Source: CAMDHY01 sp046156265 (GTDB lineage: Bacteria; Pseudomonadota; Alphaproteobacteria; Rhizobiales; Segnochrobactraceae). Taken from it: a DNA stretch of 64,000 bases. Under the pieces are notes generated by a model. The model searched no databases. It had not been told where the DNA came from and was given only the letters and a program-made list of their open reading frames with translations. Within the stretch, counting starts at the first letter, position 1. Every line of letters begins with the position of its first letter. The stretch lies in the NCBI RefSeq assembly GCF_046156265.1, contig NZ_JAWDIR010000043.1, positions 310,001 to 374,000 of the forward strand. Reading direction: 5' to 3'. Shown piece after piece: positions 48,840-58,085 of the stretch. The translations under genes and the position numbers were made by a program.

Positions 48840-50204
48840 TCAAACCTGCGCGCGGATGTGCGGCGAGCGGCCGTAGAGGGCGACCATGGGCAGGATCAGC
48901 AGTCCGAAGATGAACTGCTGCCATTCGTATTTGAGGCCGATGCCGATGAGGAACGAGCTCAGGATCTGCAGCACCAGCACGCCTATGACGGTGAAGCCGT
49001 AGCCGCCGTAGCCGCCCATCAGCGAGGTACCGCCGATGACGACCGCGGCGAGCGTGGTGAAGAGGTACTGGTCGCCGGCGCCGATGAAGCCGCCGCCACT
49101 CCAGCCGAGGAGGAGCGAGCCGGTGAGGGCCGCGAAGAAGCCCGACAGCGTGTAGGCGAGCGTCCAGTATTTCAGCTCGGAGATGCCGATCAGCTTCGCC
49201 GACCGCCGGTTGCCCCCGAGCGCGTAGATGTTGCGGCCGTAGGTCGAGTAGCGCAGGCCGACGATCACGATGATCGCGATGGCGATCCACAGGATGATCG
49301 TCGGCGGCACCCCGAGGCCGAACGTGCGGCCGTTCATGGCGGCGAGATTGGAGAGCCACTCCGGAACGGTGCCGAAGACGTTGCCGGAGAACTGCGAGCC
49401 GATCGAGGTGATGATCTGGACGAGCCCGGCGATGGCGAAGCCCGTCCCGAGCGTCATGATCAATGCCTGTCCTTGCAGCTTGTAGGACAGGAGCCCGTTG
49501 AGAAAGCCGAATGCGGCGCCGATCACCAGCACCATGCCGGCCGCGACCGGCGACGGGACCCCCAAGCCGATGAGGTAGAGGAGGCCGATGTTGGCCGCGC
49601 CGATGACGAAGGGGATCGAGAGGTCGAGCCCGCCGAGCAGCGCCACCATCGTCTGGCCGACGCAGGCGATACCGAGGAAGGCGGCGAACAGCAGGATCGC
49701 CTTGATGTTCGCCTCCGACAGGAAGCCCTTGATCGTGAACGACGAGATGACGACGAGGGCGAGCAGCACGATGAGGCCGATGAAGGCGCTGCGGCCGTGC
49801 TCGAAGACCTTGCTCACCTTGAAGGCGAGCACGAGGATGAGTTCGAGGACGAGGAAGGCGATGAGGTTCGACAGCGTCCGAAATGACGGCACCGTGGCGG
49901 TGACGATGAGATAGGCGACGAGCAGGACCGCCATCGCCAGGATCAGCACCCGGTTGCGCGACCAGACGGAGCCGGCGCCGGCGGACGGCTCGACGGGCGC
50001 TACCTCCTCGCGCTGGCGCCGTTCGAAGGCGACGGCCACCGTGTTGGTGACCCAGAACAGCACCGCCACCGAGACGAGCGTGTAGAGGATCACCTGCTGG
50101 GCCGGCAGGCCCTGGGCGAAGCCGAGCCCGAAGCCGATGCCCGCCACGACGAGCGTCAGCACTAGGTTCAGCCAGAGCAGGACGAGCGAGCGCGGGAAGG
50201 TCAT
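48840..50204 (-). CDS. ABC transporter permease, ribose type (enlarged)
   Basis: This 454-aa inner-membrane permease belongs to the BPD_transp_2 (RbsC/XylH) family. The core is recognisable by MVALLGGLDLSIPFVIG, GRNIYALGGNRRSAKLIGI, LAAVVIGGTSLMGGYGG and the C-terminal HIRAQV. Usual RbsC proteins have about 320-340 residues; this one has an extra N-terminal region of about 110 residues with two additional helices and a linker. It is the partner of the permease 57 bp upstream. Confidence 0.92.
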   Translation of the reverse strand: MTFPRSLVLLWLNLVLTLVVAGIGFGLGFAQGLPAQQVILYTLVSVAVLFWVTNTVAVAFERRQREEVAPVEPSAGAGSVWSRNRVLILAMAVLLVAYLIVTATVPSFRTLSNLIAFLVLELILVLAFKVSKVFEHGRSAFIGLIVLLALVVISSFTIKGFLSEANIKAILLFAAFLGIACVGQTMVALLGGLDLSIPFVIGAANIGLLYLIGLGVPSPVAAGMVLVIGAAFGFLNGLLSYKLQGQALIMTLGTGFAIAGLVQIITSIGSQFSGNVFGTVPEWLSNLAAMNGRTFGLGVPPTIILWIAIAIIVIVGLRYSTYGRNIYALGGNRRSAKLIGISELKYWTLAYTLSGFFAALTGSLLLGWSGGGFIGAGDQYLFTTLAAVVIGGTSLMGGYGGYGFTVIGVLVLQILSSFLIGIGLKYEWQQFIFGLLILPMVALYGRSPHIRAQV

Positions 50205-50261
50205 CAGCGTGCTCCCTGGACCGTGCGGGCCGTCGCCTGCCGTGCTCGTCCCGCCCTCGGA

Positions 50262-51605
50262 TCAGACCCGGACCGCATGTCCCTGACCCGCGAGCAGGAG
50301 GAGAAGGAGGATCAGCGATCCGACGAAGACGTAGAGGAACAGGCCGACGCGGTAGGAGAGCGCCTCGGCGACCACCATGCGGGTGACGACGGTCAGCGTG
50401 CCCAGCACCACGACGAGGGCGAGAACGGCCTGTTGCAGCGGCGTCGGTGCGGCGAGACCCGTCCAGGTCGGGTCGCCGGACGGCGGCAGCAGCAGGAAGC
50501 GGGTGGCGAGGTCGCCGGCGGCCGCCACCCCCGCCCCGTCGCCGACGGGGGCCGTGAGATAGGTCTCCGCCGTTCCGACGTGCAGCATGATGCCGGCGAC
50601 GACGCAGCCGAGCACGACGAACGCCGCATAGGGCGAGATGAACCAGATGTAGCGGCCGATGATCGGCACGAGCAGCGTCAGCAGCAGCGAGCAGACGAGG
50701 ATCAGCCCGTAGAAGAGCTGCGTGACGAAGGCCTGCTGCGCCCCGAAGTTGAAGGTCGCCAGCACGTAGCCGATCAGGAACAGGTTGACCGCCCCGAGGA
50801 GCGCCCCGGTGACGCCGCCGCGGCCGCCGGAGAGGGCGACGCCGCCGAGGACGAGCGCCGTCACGGCGGTCAGCGTCATCGTGGTGCCCTGCGTCGGGTC
50901 CCCGGACGAGATCAGCGCCGTGTAGCAGATCGCGGCGAGGCCGACGTAAACCCCGGCGATCAGGTGGGCGCCGATGCGCACCACCGAGATGCGCACGCCG
51001 CTCGTGTAGGCGGCGCGCTCGTCGTAGCCCATCAGCCGGAGGTTGGCGTAGAAGGACGACCGGGTGAAGAGCAGCCAGCCGGCGGTGGCGAGCACCAGGA
51101 TCAGCAGCACGGGCGAGAAGATCGTGTTGCCGAGGCCCCACGAGCTCATCCACTCCGGCGCCGTGCCGCCCGGCCGCCTCAGGATGACGAGATTGATGCC
51201 GGTGAGGGCCAGGAAGCCCGACAGCGCCACGATGATCGGCTGCACGCGCACGAAGATGATGATGAGCGCGAAGGCGAGTTGGTAGAGCATCCCGATGCCG
51301 AGTGCGACGAGGAAGATCCCGAAGGGACCCGTCACCACGCCCAGCATGTTGAGTTTGACGATCGAGACGTTGATGAAGGCGAGCAGCGGCCCGACCGCGA
51401 GGTCGACGGTGCCGCGGCCAGCGACCGCGAGCGCCATCAGGGCATAGGTGGCGAGCGTCAGCGGCGCGGCGACGATGATCGCGCTGCCGATACCCGGTAG
51501 CGACACGAGATTCGGAGCCCGGATGGCCGCGGTGCCGAGCAGCACCGCGATCAACAGGATCGGCACCAGCAGATAGGTGGTGTTCGAACTCCGACGCTCG
51601 GACAT
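50262..51605 (-). CDS. ABC transporter permease, ribose type (second subunit)
   Basis: This 447-aa permease belongs to the same family as its neighbour, with ALAVAGRGTVDLAVGPLLAFINV, LRLMGYDERAAYTSGV and VLGGVALSGGRGGVTGALLG. It is also longer than usual, with a C-terminal extension of about 110 residues carrying extra helices (after IIGRYIWFI). Two different enlarged permeases suggest an obligate heterodimer with the double ATPase. It lies 26 bp downstream of the alpha/beta hydrolase. Confidence 0.92.
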   Translation of the reverse strand: MSERRSSNTTYLLVPILLIAVLLGTAAIRAPNLVSLPGIGSAIIVAAPLTLATYALMALAVAGRGTVDLAVGPLLAFINVSIVKLNMLGVVTGPFGIFLVALGIGMLYQLAFALIIIFVRVQPIIVALSGFLALTGINLVILRRPGGTAPEWMSSWGLGNTIFSPVLLILVLATAGWLLFTRSSFYANLRLMGYDERAAYTSGVRISVVRIGAHLIAGVYVGLAAICYTALISSGDPTQGTTMTLTAVTALVLGGVALSGGRGGVTGALLGAVNLFLIGYVLATFNFGAQQAFVTQLFYGLILVCSLLLTLLVPIIGRYIWFISPYAAFVVLGCVVAGIMLHVGTAETYLTAPVGDGAGVAAAGDLATRFLLLPPSGDPTWTGLAAPTPLQQAVLALVVVLGTLTVVTRMVVAEALSYRVGLFLYVFVGSLILLLLLLAGQGHAVRV

Positions 51606-51631
51606 CGCCCCGTTCCGCCCTCTCGCGCTCG

Positions 51632-52585
51632 TCAGAGGTCGATTACGCGGCGGCCCGACGGACGGTCACCGCGGCCCGACGAGCGCCCCTCGGGATTGGC
51701 CTGGCGGAAGGCGGTCTGGCCTCCCTGCCCTCGCCGCTCCGGGTCGTTGGTGACGATCTTCTTCAGGACCGGCGTCACCACGTCCTTGAACTTCACCGGG
51801 TCTTCCGACGTCGGGAAGTGGCCGCCCGAGAAGATGATGCACTCGGAGTTCTTCACCCGTTCCGCGGTCCGCTCCGTCATCTCCGGCGTACAGGCAAAAT
51901 CGTACTCCCCGGTGAGGAAGTAGATCGGCAGCTTGCCGGAAATCTTGTGCAGCTGGTCGCGGAAGTCGGAATCGACGCTGTAGAAGTAGAGGTCACCCTT
52001 GAAGATGCCGGGGCCGCCCTGCGCGTAGTACCACCACGTCTCCCAGCGGTACTCGTCGGGACTCTCGGGGCTCATCAGGCCGAAGACGGCCGTCGCGACG
52101 ACTTCTCCGCCGTGGATGTGGGGATGGTGCAGCGGATCGATCCACCAGCCCGGCGAGTGATCACAGGCCTCGAGGGCGATCAGGGCCGAGAACTCGTTCT
52201 CGTAGCGCAGCGCCAGCGCCAGGCAGACGTTGCCGCCCATCGACTGGCCCATCACCACCGGCTTCCTGAGTTCGAGGGCGCGGCAGAAGGCGACGATGAA
52301 TTCGACGTAGAACTTCGTCGTCAGCTTGTACTCGTCCTCCATGAGATAGAAATCGGAGGGCGGGATCGACTTGCCGTGCCAGGGCATGTCGAAAGCGATG
52401 ACGCGAAAATTCTGCGTGATGTCGGGGTCGCAGAGTTGGTGGCGATACTGCCGACCGTCGGTGCCGGCCGTGTGCAGGCAGACGAGCGGAATGCCCTCGC
52501 CGTGCTCCTCATAGTAGGTGCGGTAGGTCTTGCCCTCGCACTGGACGTAGACGTAACGCCCGACGATCGGATCATGGGTGTTCAT
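51632..52585 (-). CDS. Alpha/beta hydrolase
   Basis: This 317-aa hydrolase has the nucleophile elbow GQSMGG (Ser), a DMPWHGKS oxyanion block, a catalytic Asp in LTGEYDFACTP and His in GGHFPTSEDP. A Trp/His-rich cap (GWWIDPLHHPHIHGGE) suggests an aromatic or bulky substrate. The last about 30 residues are a Gly/Arg-rich disordered tail. It could de-esterify or hydrolyse the compound imported by the surrounding ABC system; the substrate is unknown. It follows the SCP2-like gene by 16 bp. Confidence 0.88.
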   Translation of the reverse strand: MNTHDPIVGRYVYVQCEGKTYRTYYEEHGEGIPLVCLHTAGTDGRQYRHQLCDPDITQNFRVIAFDMPWHGKSIPPSDFYLMEDEYKLTTKFYVEFIVAFCRALELRKPVVMGQSMGGNVCLALALRYENEFSALIALEACDHSPGWWIDPLHHPHIHGGEVVATAVFGLMSPESPDEYRWETWWYYAQGGPGIFKGDLYFYSVDSDFRDQLHKISGKLPIYFLTGEYDFACTPEMTERTAERVKNSECIIFSGGHFPTSEDPVKFKDVVTPVLKKIVTNDPERRGQGGQTAFRQANPEGRSSGRGDRPSGRRVIDL

Positions 52586-52601
52586 GGTGTTCCCAGTCCC
52601 C

Positions 52602-53006
52602 TCAGACTTCTCTCATCAGCGAGAGCATGCGGGTGAGCGCACGCAGGTTCTGCCAGAACGGCAGCGTGTTTCCTTCGATGGTCAGCTGCTTGTGCAGCGG
52701 ATGCGCCATCGCCCAGATGTCGTTGAACATCGGCGGTGGGATCGGCTGGCAGAACTTCGCCCAGGCGCTCGCCGGCGCCTTGAGACCGAAGTCGAAGCCG
52801 AAGTCATTCGGCTGCAGACCCTCTGAAATCCGCGATATCTTGCCGCTCCGTACCTCGATCAGGTATTCCGTGTCGTCGACGCCGAGAACAAAACGACCGT
52901 TGAAGAAGCGGCCGATGACCGGCAGGATGCGGTCTTCGTTGACGCGTCGCGCCCATTTCTCGATCCACTCGAGATCGAAGCTCTTTCGACTGCCTAATCT
53001 ACTCAT
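52602..53006 (-). CDS. Small SCP2-like conserved protein
   Basis: This 134-aa protein begins with a helix (WIEKWARRVNED). A beta-rich part follows (PVIGRFFNGRFVLGVDDTEYLIEVRSGKI), then a helical C-terminal part (FNDIWAMAHPLHKQLTIEGNT). That order resembles the sterol-carrier/SCP2 fold, which binds hydrophobic ligands in a tunnel. It starts directly against the ATPase gene stop and precedes the hydrolase gene. A ligand-binding role with the hydrolase is inferred from context. Confidence 0.6.
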   Translation of the reverse strand: MSRLGSRKSFDLEWIEKWARRVNEDRILPVIGRFFNGRFVLGVDDTEYLIEVRSGKISRISEGLQPNDFGFDFGLKAPASAWAKFCQPIPPPMFNDIWAMAHPLHKQLTIEGNTLPFWQNLRALTRMLSLMREV

Positions 53007-55286
53007 TCAGCCCTCCTCGACCAGAAGAGATTGCGAAGGATCGTCCACCTGGCGCGGCAGAGGCTTGCCGGCGGGGCCGTACACCGCGACGAAGGACGCG
53101 GTATCGATGGTCGCCGGCAGCACGGCCGCCGAAAACGCCGGCAGACCGGCGTCCGGGGCGATGTCGAGCACCGCGACCTTGAGGGCGTAGAGCGTGAAGA
53201 CGTAGCGGTGCGCCCGGTCCGGCGGCCACGGGCCGCCGTAGCCACGCCCGAAGCCGGGGATCTTGAAGGTGACGAAGTCGGACGGAAGTTCACGCGCACC
53301 CGTCGGCATCAGCGCCGTCCCGCTCGCACCTTCCGCGAGCCCGCGCACGTCGGCCGGGATGTCGTGCACCAGCCAGTGGGCGAACGCCCGCGGGAAGTTG
53401 AAGGCCTCCGGCAGGTCCGGGTCGGTGATCGCAAGGGCGAAGCTGCGCGTGCCCTGCGGAACGCCGCTCCAGGCGAGCGGCGGCGAGATCCGGCTGTCCT
53501 CGACGAAGCGCGTCGGTACCCGGCCGCCCGGCGTGATGGCGGGGCTCGCGAGCACGAAGGGCGTCGCGGTGCTCGCCTCATCGCGGTTCGTGTGCTCGCG
53601 GGCGGATGGCCGCGCGGGCCTGCCCACCGGTACCGGCCGCGGCACCGGACGCCCACCGTCGAAGGCCGGCGCGCGCCACGTGGTGGCGATCGTCGCGGCG
53701 CTCCCGCCCTCTCCGGTCGGGGCAGCGTGATGCGAATGCCGCTCTTCCTCTGCGAGCGCCTCGCCGGGTAGCGGCGCGGTCGTCTTGCGCCCGAACATCG
53801 CGTTCAGGATGGCGTGGCCGTCGAACGGAGGCTCGAACTCGGCCGAGATCGCACCGTTGCGGAAAACGTGCACGCGCGTGCAGAGATTGAGGAACTCCTC
53901 GATCTCGCTCGACAGGAACAAGACCGCGTTGCCTCGTGCGGCGAAGTCCCGGAGGTTGCGGTAGAGATCGAGCTTGGCGCCGACGTCGATGCCGCGCGCC
54001 GGGTCGTTGAGGACGAGCACCGCCGGCTTCTCGGCGAAGGCGCGGGCGATCAGCACCTTCTGCTGGTTGCCGCCCGAGAGCGAGGTGATGAGGTTCTCCG
54101 GTGCCCCCATCCGCACCGAGAGCTTGTCGGTCTCCCAGCGGAAGATGGGATCGAGCTTCGTGCGGTTGACGAGGTTGAGGACGCCGCCGGCACGGTAGGC
54201 GCGATAGACCGGCAGCAGCAGGTTCTCGTAGATCGACAGGTTGGCGAAGATGCCTTCCTTCTTGCGATCGCCGCTGACGTAGCTGATCGCGTTGTCCCGT
54301 GCGCTCTGAAGATCGGTGATCGGGATCGCCACGTGGTCGCGGACAAGGGCGATGCGTCCGGCCACGAGCGGCTGGACGCCGGCGACAGCGCGGGCGAAGT
54401 CCGACTGCCCCTGGCCGTCGAGGCCGATGATGCCGACGACCTCACCCGGGTGGAGCGTGAGGTCGATCGGCGGCGCATCCGGCCACACCTTCGCTTCCTC
54501 GACGCGCAGCAGCGCCGCGGCGGACTGGCGCTGCGGGATCGCGCCCCCGTGCATCACCTTTTCCCGCTCCGGCCCGGCGATGAGCTCGAGAATGCGGGCC
54601 TCGGTGATCTCCTCCTTCTGCAGCGCGCCGACGTCGCGCCCGTCGCGGAGCACGGTGGCGCGGTCGGCGATGCGGACGAGCTCTGCGATGCGGTGGGTGA
54701 CGATCAGGATCGAGACGCCGCGCGTCTTCAGCTGCCGCATCTTGCGGAACAGTCGCTCGGTCGAATCGAAGTCGAGCGCGGCCGAGGATTCGTCGAGGAT
54801 CAGCACCTTCGGGTCGGTCAGCAGCGCGCGGCCGATGGTGATCCACTGCTTCAGCGACAGCGGCAGTTCGCCGACCGGCGTGTCGAGGTCGAGCGGCTCG
54901 CCGAGGAGGTCGACGAGGAGGGCGTTCGCCTTTCGCCGCTTCTCCTCCTGGTTCATCGATGCGCCGAACAGGCCGTCGGAGCCGAGATAGAGGTTGTCGA
55001 GCACCGAGCACTCGTCGGCGACCAGCACCTCCTGGAAGACGTTGGCCACACCGAGCTCGCGTGCCTCGACGGGGGACGTCGCCGACTTTCCGAGGATCGA
55101 GACCTGGCCGCTGTCGGGAATCAGCACGCCGGAGATGACCTTCGCCAGCGTCGACTTGCCCGAGCCGTTGCCGCCGATGATGGCGTGAACCTCGCCGGCG
55201 AAGGCGCGCAGGCTCGCGCCGCTCAGCGCGACGGTCGGCCCGAACGTCTTGCGGACGGCAGAGAGCTCGACGGAGACAACGGACAT
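53007..55286 (-). CDS. Double ABC ATPase fused to a PEBP (YbhB-like) domain
   Basis: This 759-aa energising subunit of the ribose-type importer has two ABC domains and an unexpected third domain. NBD1 (about 1-245) has Walker A GGNGSGKST, Walker B VLILDE and a degenerate signature LSLKQ. NBD2 (about 255-500) has a degenerate Walker A GLDGQGQS, signature SGGNQQK and an altered Walker B VLVLND in place of LDE. After a roughly 70-residue Pro/Arg/Ala linker, residues about 573-759 form a phosphatidylethanolamine-binding-like domain (DPDLPEAFNFPRAFAHWLVH, GGPWPPDRAHRYVFTLYALK). It is a single open frame. I prefer the start at 55286; an ATG at 55337 is possible. Confidence 0.9.
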   Translation of the reverse strand: MSVVSVELSAVRKTFGPTVALSGASLRAFAGEVHAIIGGNGSGKSTLAKVISGVLIPDSGQVSILGKSATSPVEARELGVANVFQEVLVADECSVLDNLYLGSDGLFGASMNQEEKRRKANALLVDLLGEPLDLDTPVGELPLSLKQWITIGRALLTDPKVLILDESSAALDFDSTERLFRKMRQLKTRGVSILIVTHRIAELVRIADRATVLRDGRDVGALQKEEITEARILELIAGPEREKVMHGGAIPQRQSAAALLRVEEAKVWPDAPPIDLTLHPGEVVGIIGLDGQGQSDFARAVAGVQPLVAGRIALVRDHVAIPITDLQSARDNAISYVSGDRKKEGIFANLSIYENLLLPVYRAYRAGGVLNLVNRTKLDPIFRWETDKLSVRMGAPENLITSLSGGNQQKVLIARAFAEKPAVLVLNDPARGIDVGAKLDLYRNLRDFAARGNAVLFLSSEIEEFLNLCTRVHVFRNGAISAEFEPPFDGHAILNAMFGRKTTAPLPGEALAEEERHSHHAAPTGEGGSAATIATTWRAPAFDGGRPVPRPVPVGRPARPSAREHTNRDEASTATPFVLASPAITPGGRVPTRFVEDSRISPPLAWSGVPQGTRSFALAITDPDLPEAFNFPRAFAHWLVHDIPADVRGLAEGASGTALMPTGARELPSDFVTFKIPGFGRGYGGPWPPDRAHRYVFTLYALKVAVLDIAPDAGLPAFSAAVLPATIDTASFVAVYGPAGKPLPRQVDDPSQSLLVEEG

Positions 55287-55386
55287 GGAGGGCGGCTTCC
55301 CGGTGGCCGGCGGAGCGCGTCGTGAAGCGTGCGACATCGGCGAGACCGCCCGGCTCGCGAGCCAGGCGGTCCGCCGCGCGTCTGCC

Positions 55387-56574
55387 TCAGTGGGACTTCG
55401 GGTCGTAGGCCTCGGGATCGGCCGGGCGCAGGAAGAACTGGTCGAGATAGTCCTTGCTCGCCCACTTCTCGATGCCGACGTTGTACCAGCCGTCGGAGTC
55501 CTCGTTGCAGTCCTCGCCCATCACCGTCTTCAGCTGCTCGAAGTCGAGCGTCTGCGGATAGGTGAGGATCGACTGCACCTTCGGGCCCTGGCCCTGCAGC
55601 GTGCGCATCATGATGTTCCAGGACATCTCGAAGTCGTCACCCGGAGGCCAGGCCTGGATGGTCGACGAGATGTACTCGGGATTCTTGCGCCAGTAGCAGA
55701 GCGCCCCGAGCTCGCCGCCGATCGTGATCGGCACCATCTCGCGTCCGCTCTGCTTCAGCGCGCGCAGCGCACCGAGCTCGGAAGCCGACTGGATGATGAT
55801 GCCGTTGAGCTCGCCCGGGTTGGTGGCGAGCCAGCGCTGCACCTCGGACTGGGCGATCTGGTCGGTCCACATGCCGGCGACCGTGCCGCCGACGGAGATG
55901 TCGGGATACTTCTCGAGGGCCTTCAGGATGCCGACGTTCTGGCTGTCGGACGCCGAGGCGCCGGGGATGCCCTCGACAACGAGGACGTTGCCCGTGCCCT
56001 CGATTTCCTTCGCCATCCACTCGCCCATCATATAGCCGCCGAGGACGAAGTTCGCCGACGAATTCACCGAATAGGGCGAGGTCAGGTAGCCGGTCGCCGA
56101 GAACACCGGCACGCCGCGCTCGTAGGCGTACTGCACCGTCTGGTTCAGCGCCGTCGGGTTCGAGCAGCAGATGATGATGGCATCGACATCCTGGTCGACG
56201 AGCTGGCGCATCTGCTGGATCTGCGTCGAATCATTGAGGTTCGACTGCGTGATCACGACGTCGCTGATCATGCCGAGCTGCTTCCACTTGGGAATCAGCG
56301 TCTCCTGCAATCGCTTCATCTCGTCGGCTCGCCAAGTGTTGCCCGCATAGGAGCTGGCGAAGCCGATCTTCCACGGCGGCGGGCGCTTCGCCTTGAAGTC
56401 GCGGTAGGGGCTGACGCCGACGGGCTGCATCGGGTCGAGCATGTCGGGATTGTAGAGGTCGTTGCGGACCTGCTCGGGCAGTTCGTCCACGCCCTCGGCG
56501 AGCGCCGTACCGGCGGTGGCCACCGTCAGGGCAAGCACACCCGCTCGCAACAGCGTTGCGTTGAAATTTCCCAC
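55387..56574 (-). CDS. Periplasmic sugar-type substrate-binding protein
   Basis: This 395-aa solute receptor of the ribose/galactose-type (Peripla_BP_4) family has a signal peptide at residues 1-26 (cleavage after ALA). Core blocks include KIGFASSYAGNTWRADEM, DVDAIIICCSNPTALNQ, VLVVEGIPGASASDSQN and MVPITIGGELGALCYW. The GTG start at 56574 is set by GGGAGGAAATC. It is the first gene of the ABC operon, 100 bp upstream of the ATPase. The 195-bp upstream gap holds an AT-rich stretch (56690-56705) that may contain the operon promoter. Ligand is unknown. Confidence 0.92.
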   Translation of the reverse strand: MGNFNATLLRAGVLALTVATAGTALAEGVDELPEQVRNDLYNPDMLDPMQPVGVSPYRDFKAKRPPPWKIGFASSYAGNTWRADEMKRLQETLIPKWKQLGMISDVVITQSNLNDSTQIQQMRQLVDQDVDAIIICCSNPTALNQTVQYAYERGVPVFSATGYLTSPYSVNSSANFVLGGYMMGEWMAKEIEGTGNVLVVEGIPGASASDSQNVGILKALEKYPDISVGGTVAGMWTDQIAQSEVQRWLATNPGELNGIIIQSASELGALRALKQSGREMVPITIGGELGALCYWRKNPEYISSTIQAWPPGDDFEMSWNIMMRTLQGQGPKVQSILTYPQTLDFEQLKTVMGEDCNEDSDGWYNVGIEKWASKDYLDQFFLRPADPEAYDPKSH

Positions 56575-56769
56575 GATTTCCTCCCTCGGACGCGCATTTT
56601 TGCGTCTTGCGACGGACCGGCACGGTGGCGGCCCGACAAGGTCCCCTAGGAACCGGAGGGAGCATCGACGATCGCGGCGACGCGGCTGTAATACATTTTT
56701 TCGATGCCCGATATACGCACAGGGTATGGCGCAGATCGGAGTCCGGGGCGTCCGGCCCTGTGGCGCAGG

Positions 56770-57846
56770 TCAGGCGGTGATTGCCGCCGCGATCGCCTTG
56801 CCACAGGCGACTGTATCGGCGGTGCCGCCGAGATCGCGTGTCCGCGTGTGCGCGTCGACGAGCGAGGCCTCGATTGCCCGCACCATGGCTGCGGCGGCCT
56901 CCAGGTGCCCGAGGTGATCGAGCATCATGGCCCCCGCCCAGATCTGGCCGATGGGGTTGGCGATGCCCTGCCCCGCGATGTCCGGTGCCGAGCCGTGTAC
57001 CGGCTCGAACAGCGACGGAAAGCGACGCTCCGGATTGATGTTGCCAGACGGCGCGATACCGATCGTACCGGTGCAGGCGGGCCCGAGATCCGACAGGATG
57101 TCGCCGAATAGGTTGGAGGCGACGACGACGTCGAACCGGTCCGGGTTGAGGACGAACTGCGCCGTGAGGATGTCGATGTGGTACTTGTCCCAGGTGACGT
57201 CCGGATAGTGACTTGCCATCTCGACGACGCGCTCGTCCCAGTAGGGCATGGTGATCGAGATGCCGTTCGACTTGGTTGCGGAGGTGAGGTGCTTGCGCGC
57301 CCGCGTCCGCGCGAGATCGAAGGCGAAGCGGAGGATGCGGTCGACGCCCGTGCGCGTCATCACCGTCTCCTGCAGCACGATCTCCCGGTCGGTCCCCGGA
57401 AACATCCGGCCGCCGATCGACGAGTACTCGCCCTCGGTATTTTCGCGCACGACGTAGAAGTCGATGTCGCCGGGCCGGCGGCCGGCGAGCGGCGACGGCA
57501 CACCGGGCATCAGTCGCACCGGACGAAGATTGACGTACTGGTCGAACTCCCGCCGGAACTGGATCAGCGAGCCCCACAGCGAGACGTGGTCGGGGACGGT
57601 GTCCGGCCAGCCGACGGCGCCGAAGAAGATCGCGTCGTGGCCACCGATCCGTGCTTTCCAGTCCTCCGGCATCATCCGGCCGTGCTCGGCATAGTAGTCG
57701 CACGAGGCGAAGTCGAACGGCTCGAGTTCGAGGCCGATGCCGAACCGCTCCGCCGCCGCCTCCAGGGCGCGCACCCCTTCCGGAACCACTTCCTTGCCAA
57801 TGCCGTCGCCGGGGATGACGGCAATTCTGATCGTGTTGGGCTGCAT
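56770..57846 (-). CDS. Tartrate/D-malate dehydrogenase-type oxidoreductase
   Basis: This 358-aa metal- and NAD-dependent beta-decarboxylating dehydrogenase belongs to the isopropylmalate/isocitrate dehydrogenase superfamily. The N-terminus IRIAVIPGDGIGKEVVPEG, the block YVVRENTEGEYSSIGG and the motif VVASNLFGDILSDLGPA fit the tartrate dehydrogenase (TtuC) and D-malate (DmlA) branch. The start at 57846 follows AGGA. It is divergent from the FAH gene across 239 bp, and both may serve sugar-acid breakdown. The exact substrate cannot be settled by eye. Confidence 0.87.
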   Translation of the reverse strand: MQPNTIRIAVIPGDGIGKEVVPEGVRALEAAAERFGIGLELEPFDFASCDYYAEHGRMMPEDWKARIGGHDAIFFGAVGWPDTVPDHVSLWGSLIQFRREFDQYVNLRPVRLMPGVPSPLAGRRPGDIDFYVVRENTEGEYSSIGGRMFPGTDREIVLQETVMTRTGVDRILRFAFDLARTRARKHLTSATKSNGISITMPYWDERVVEMASHYPDVTWDKYHIDILTAQFVLNPDRFDVVVASNLFGDILSDLGPACTGTIGIAPSGNINPERRFPSLFEPVHGSAPDIAGQGIANPIGQIWAGAMMLDHLGHLEAAAAMVRAIEASLVDAHTRTRDLGGTADTVACGKAIAAAITA

Positions 57847-58085
57847 GAGTGGTTTCCTGGAGGCGCGTCGCGACAACGGAACTGTGCGTCGGCGGGAGAC
57901 GCGGTCCCGCAGCCGAGGATTTGCCCAGGAAGCCCACGGAAGCAACCCAAGAGGTTCCATCGCCTGGTGCCGGCGGCGCCGCGAGGCAGACAGGAGCGCG
58001 CCATCGGGGCTCGAACCTCCCTCTCCCCCGCGATAACGTCTGCGGCAACGGTCATCCGCCGCCACACCCGGGAGCGACTCGAGCC

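Noticed and set aside
48793..51153. 786-codon minus-strand frame overlapping both permeases
   Set aside because: It is the same strand in a different frame, Arg/His-rich, and overlaps two intact transporter permeases.
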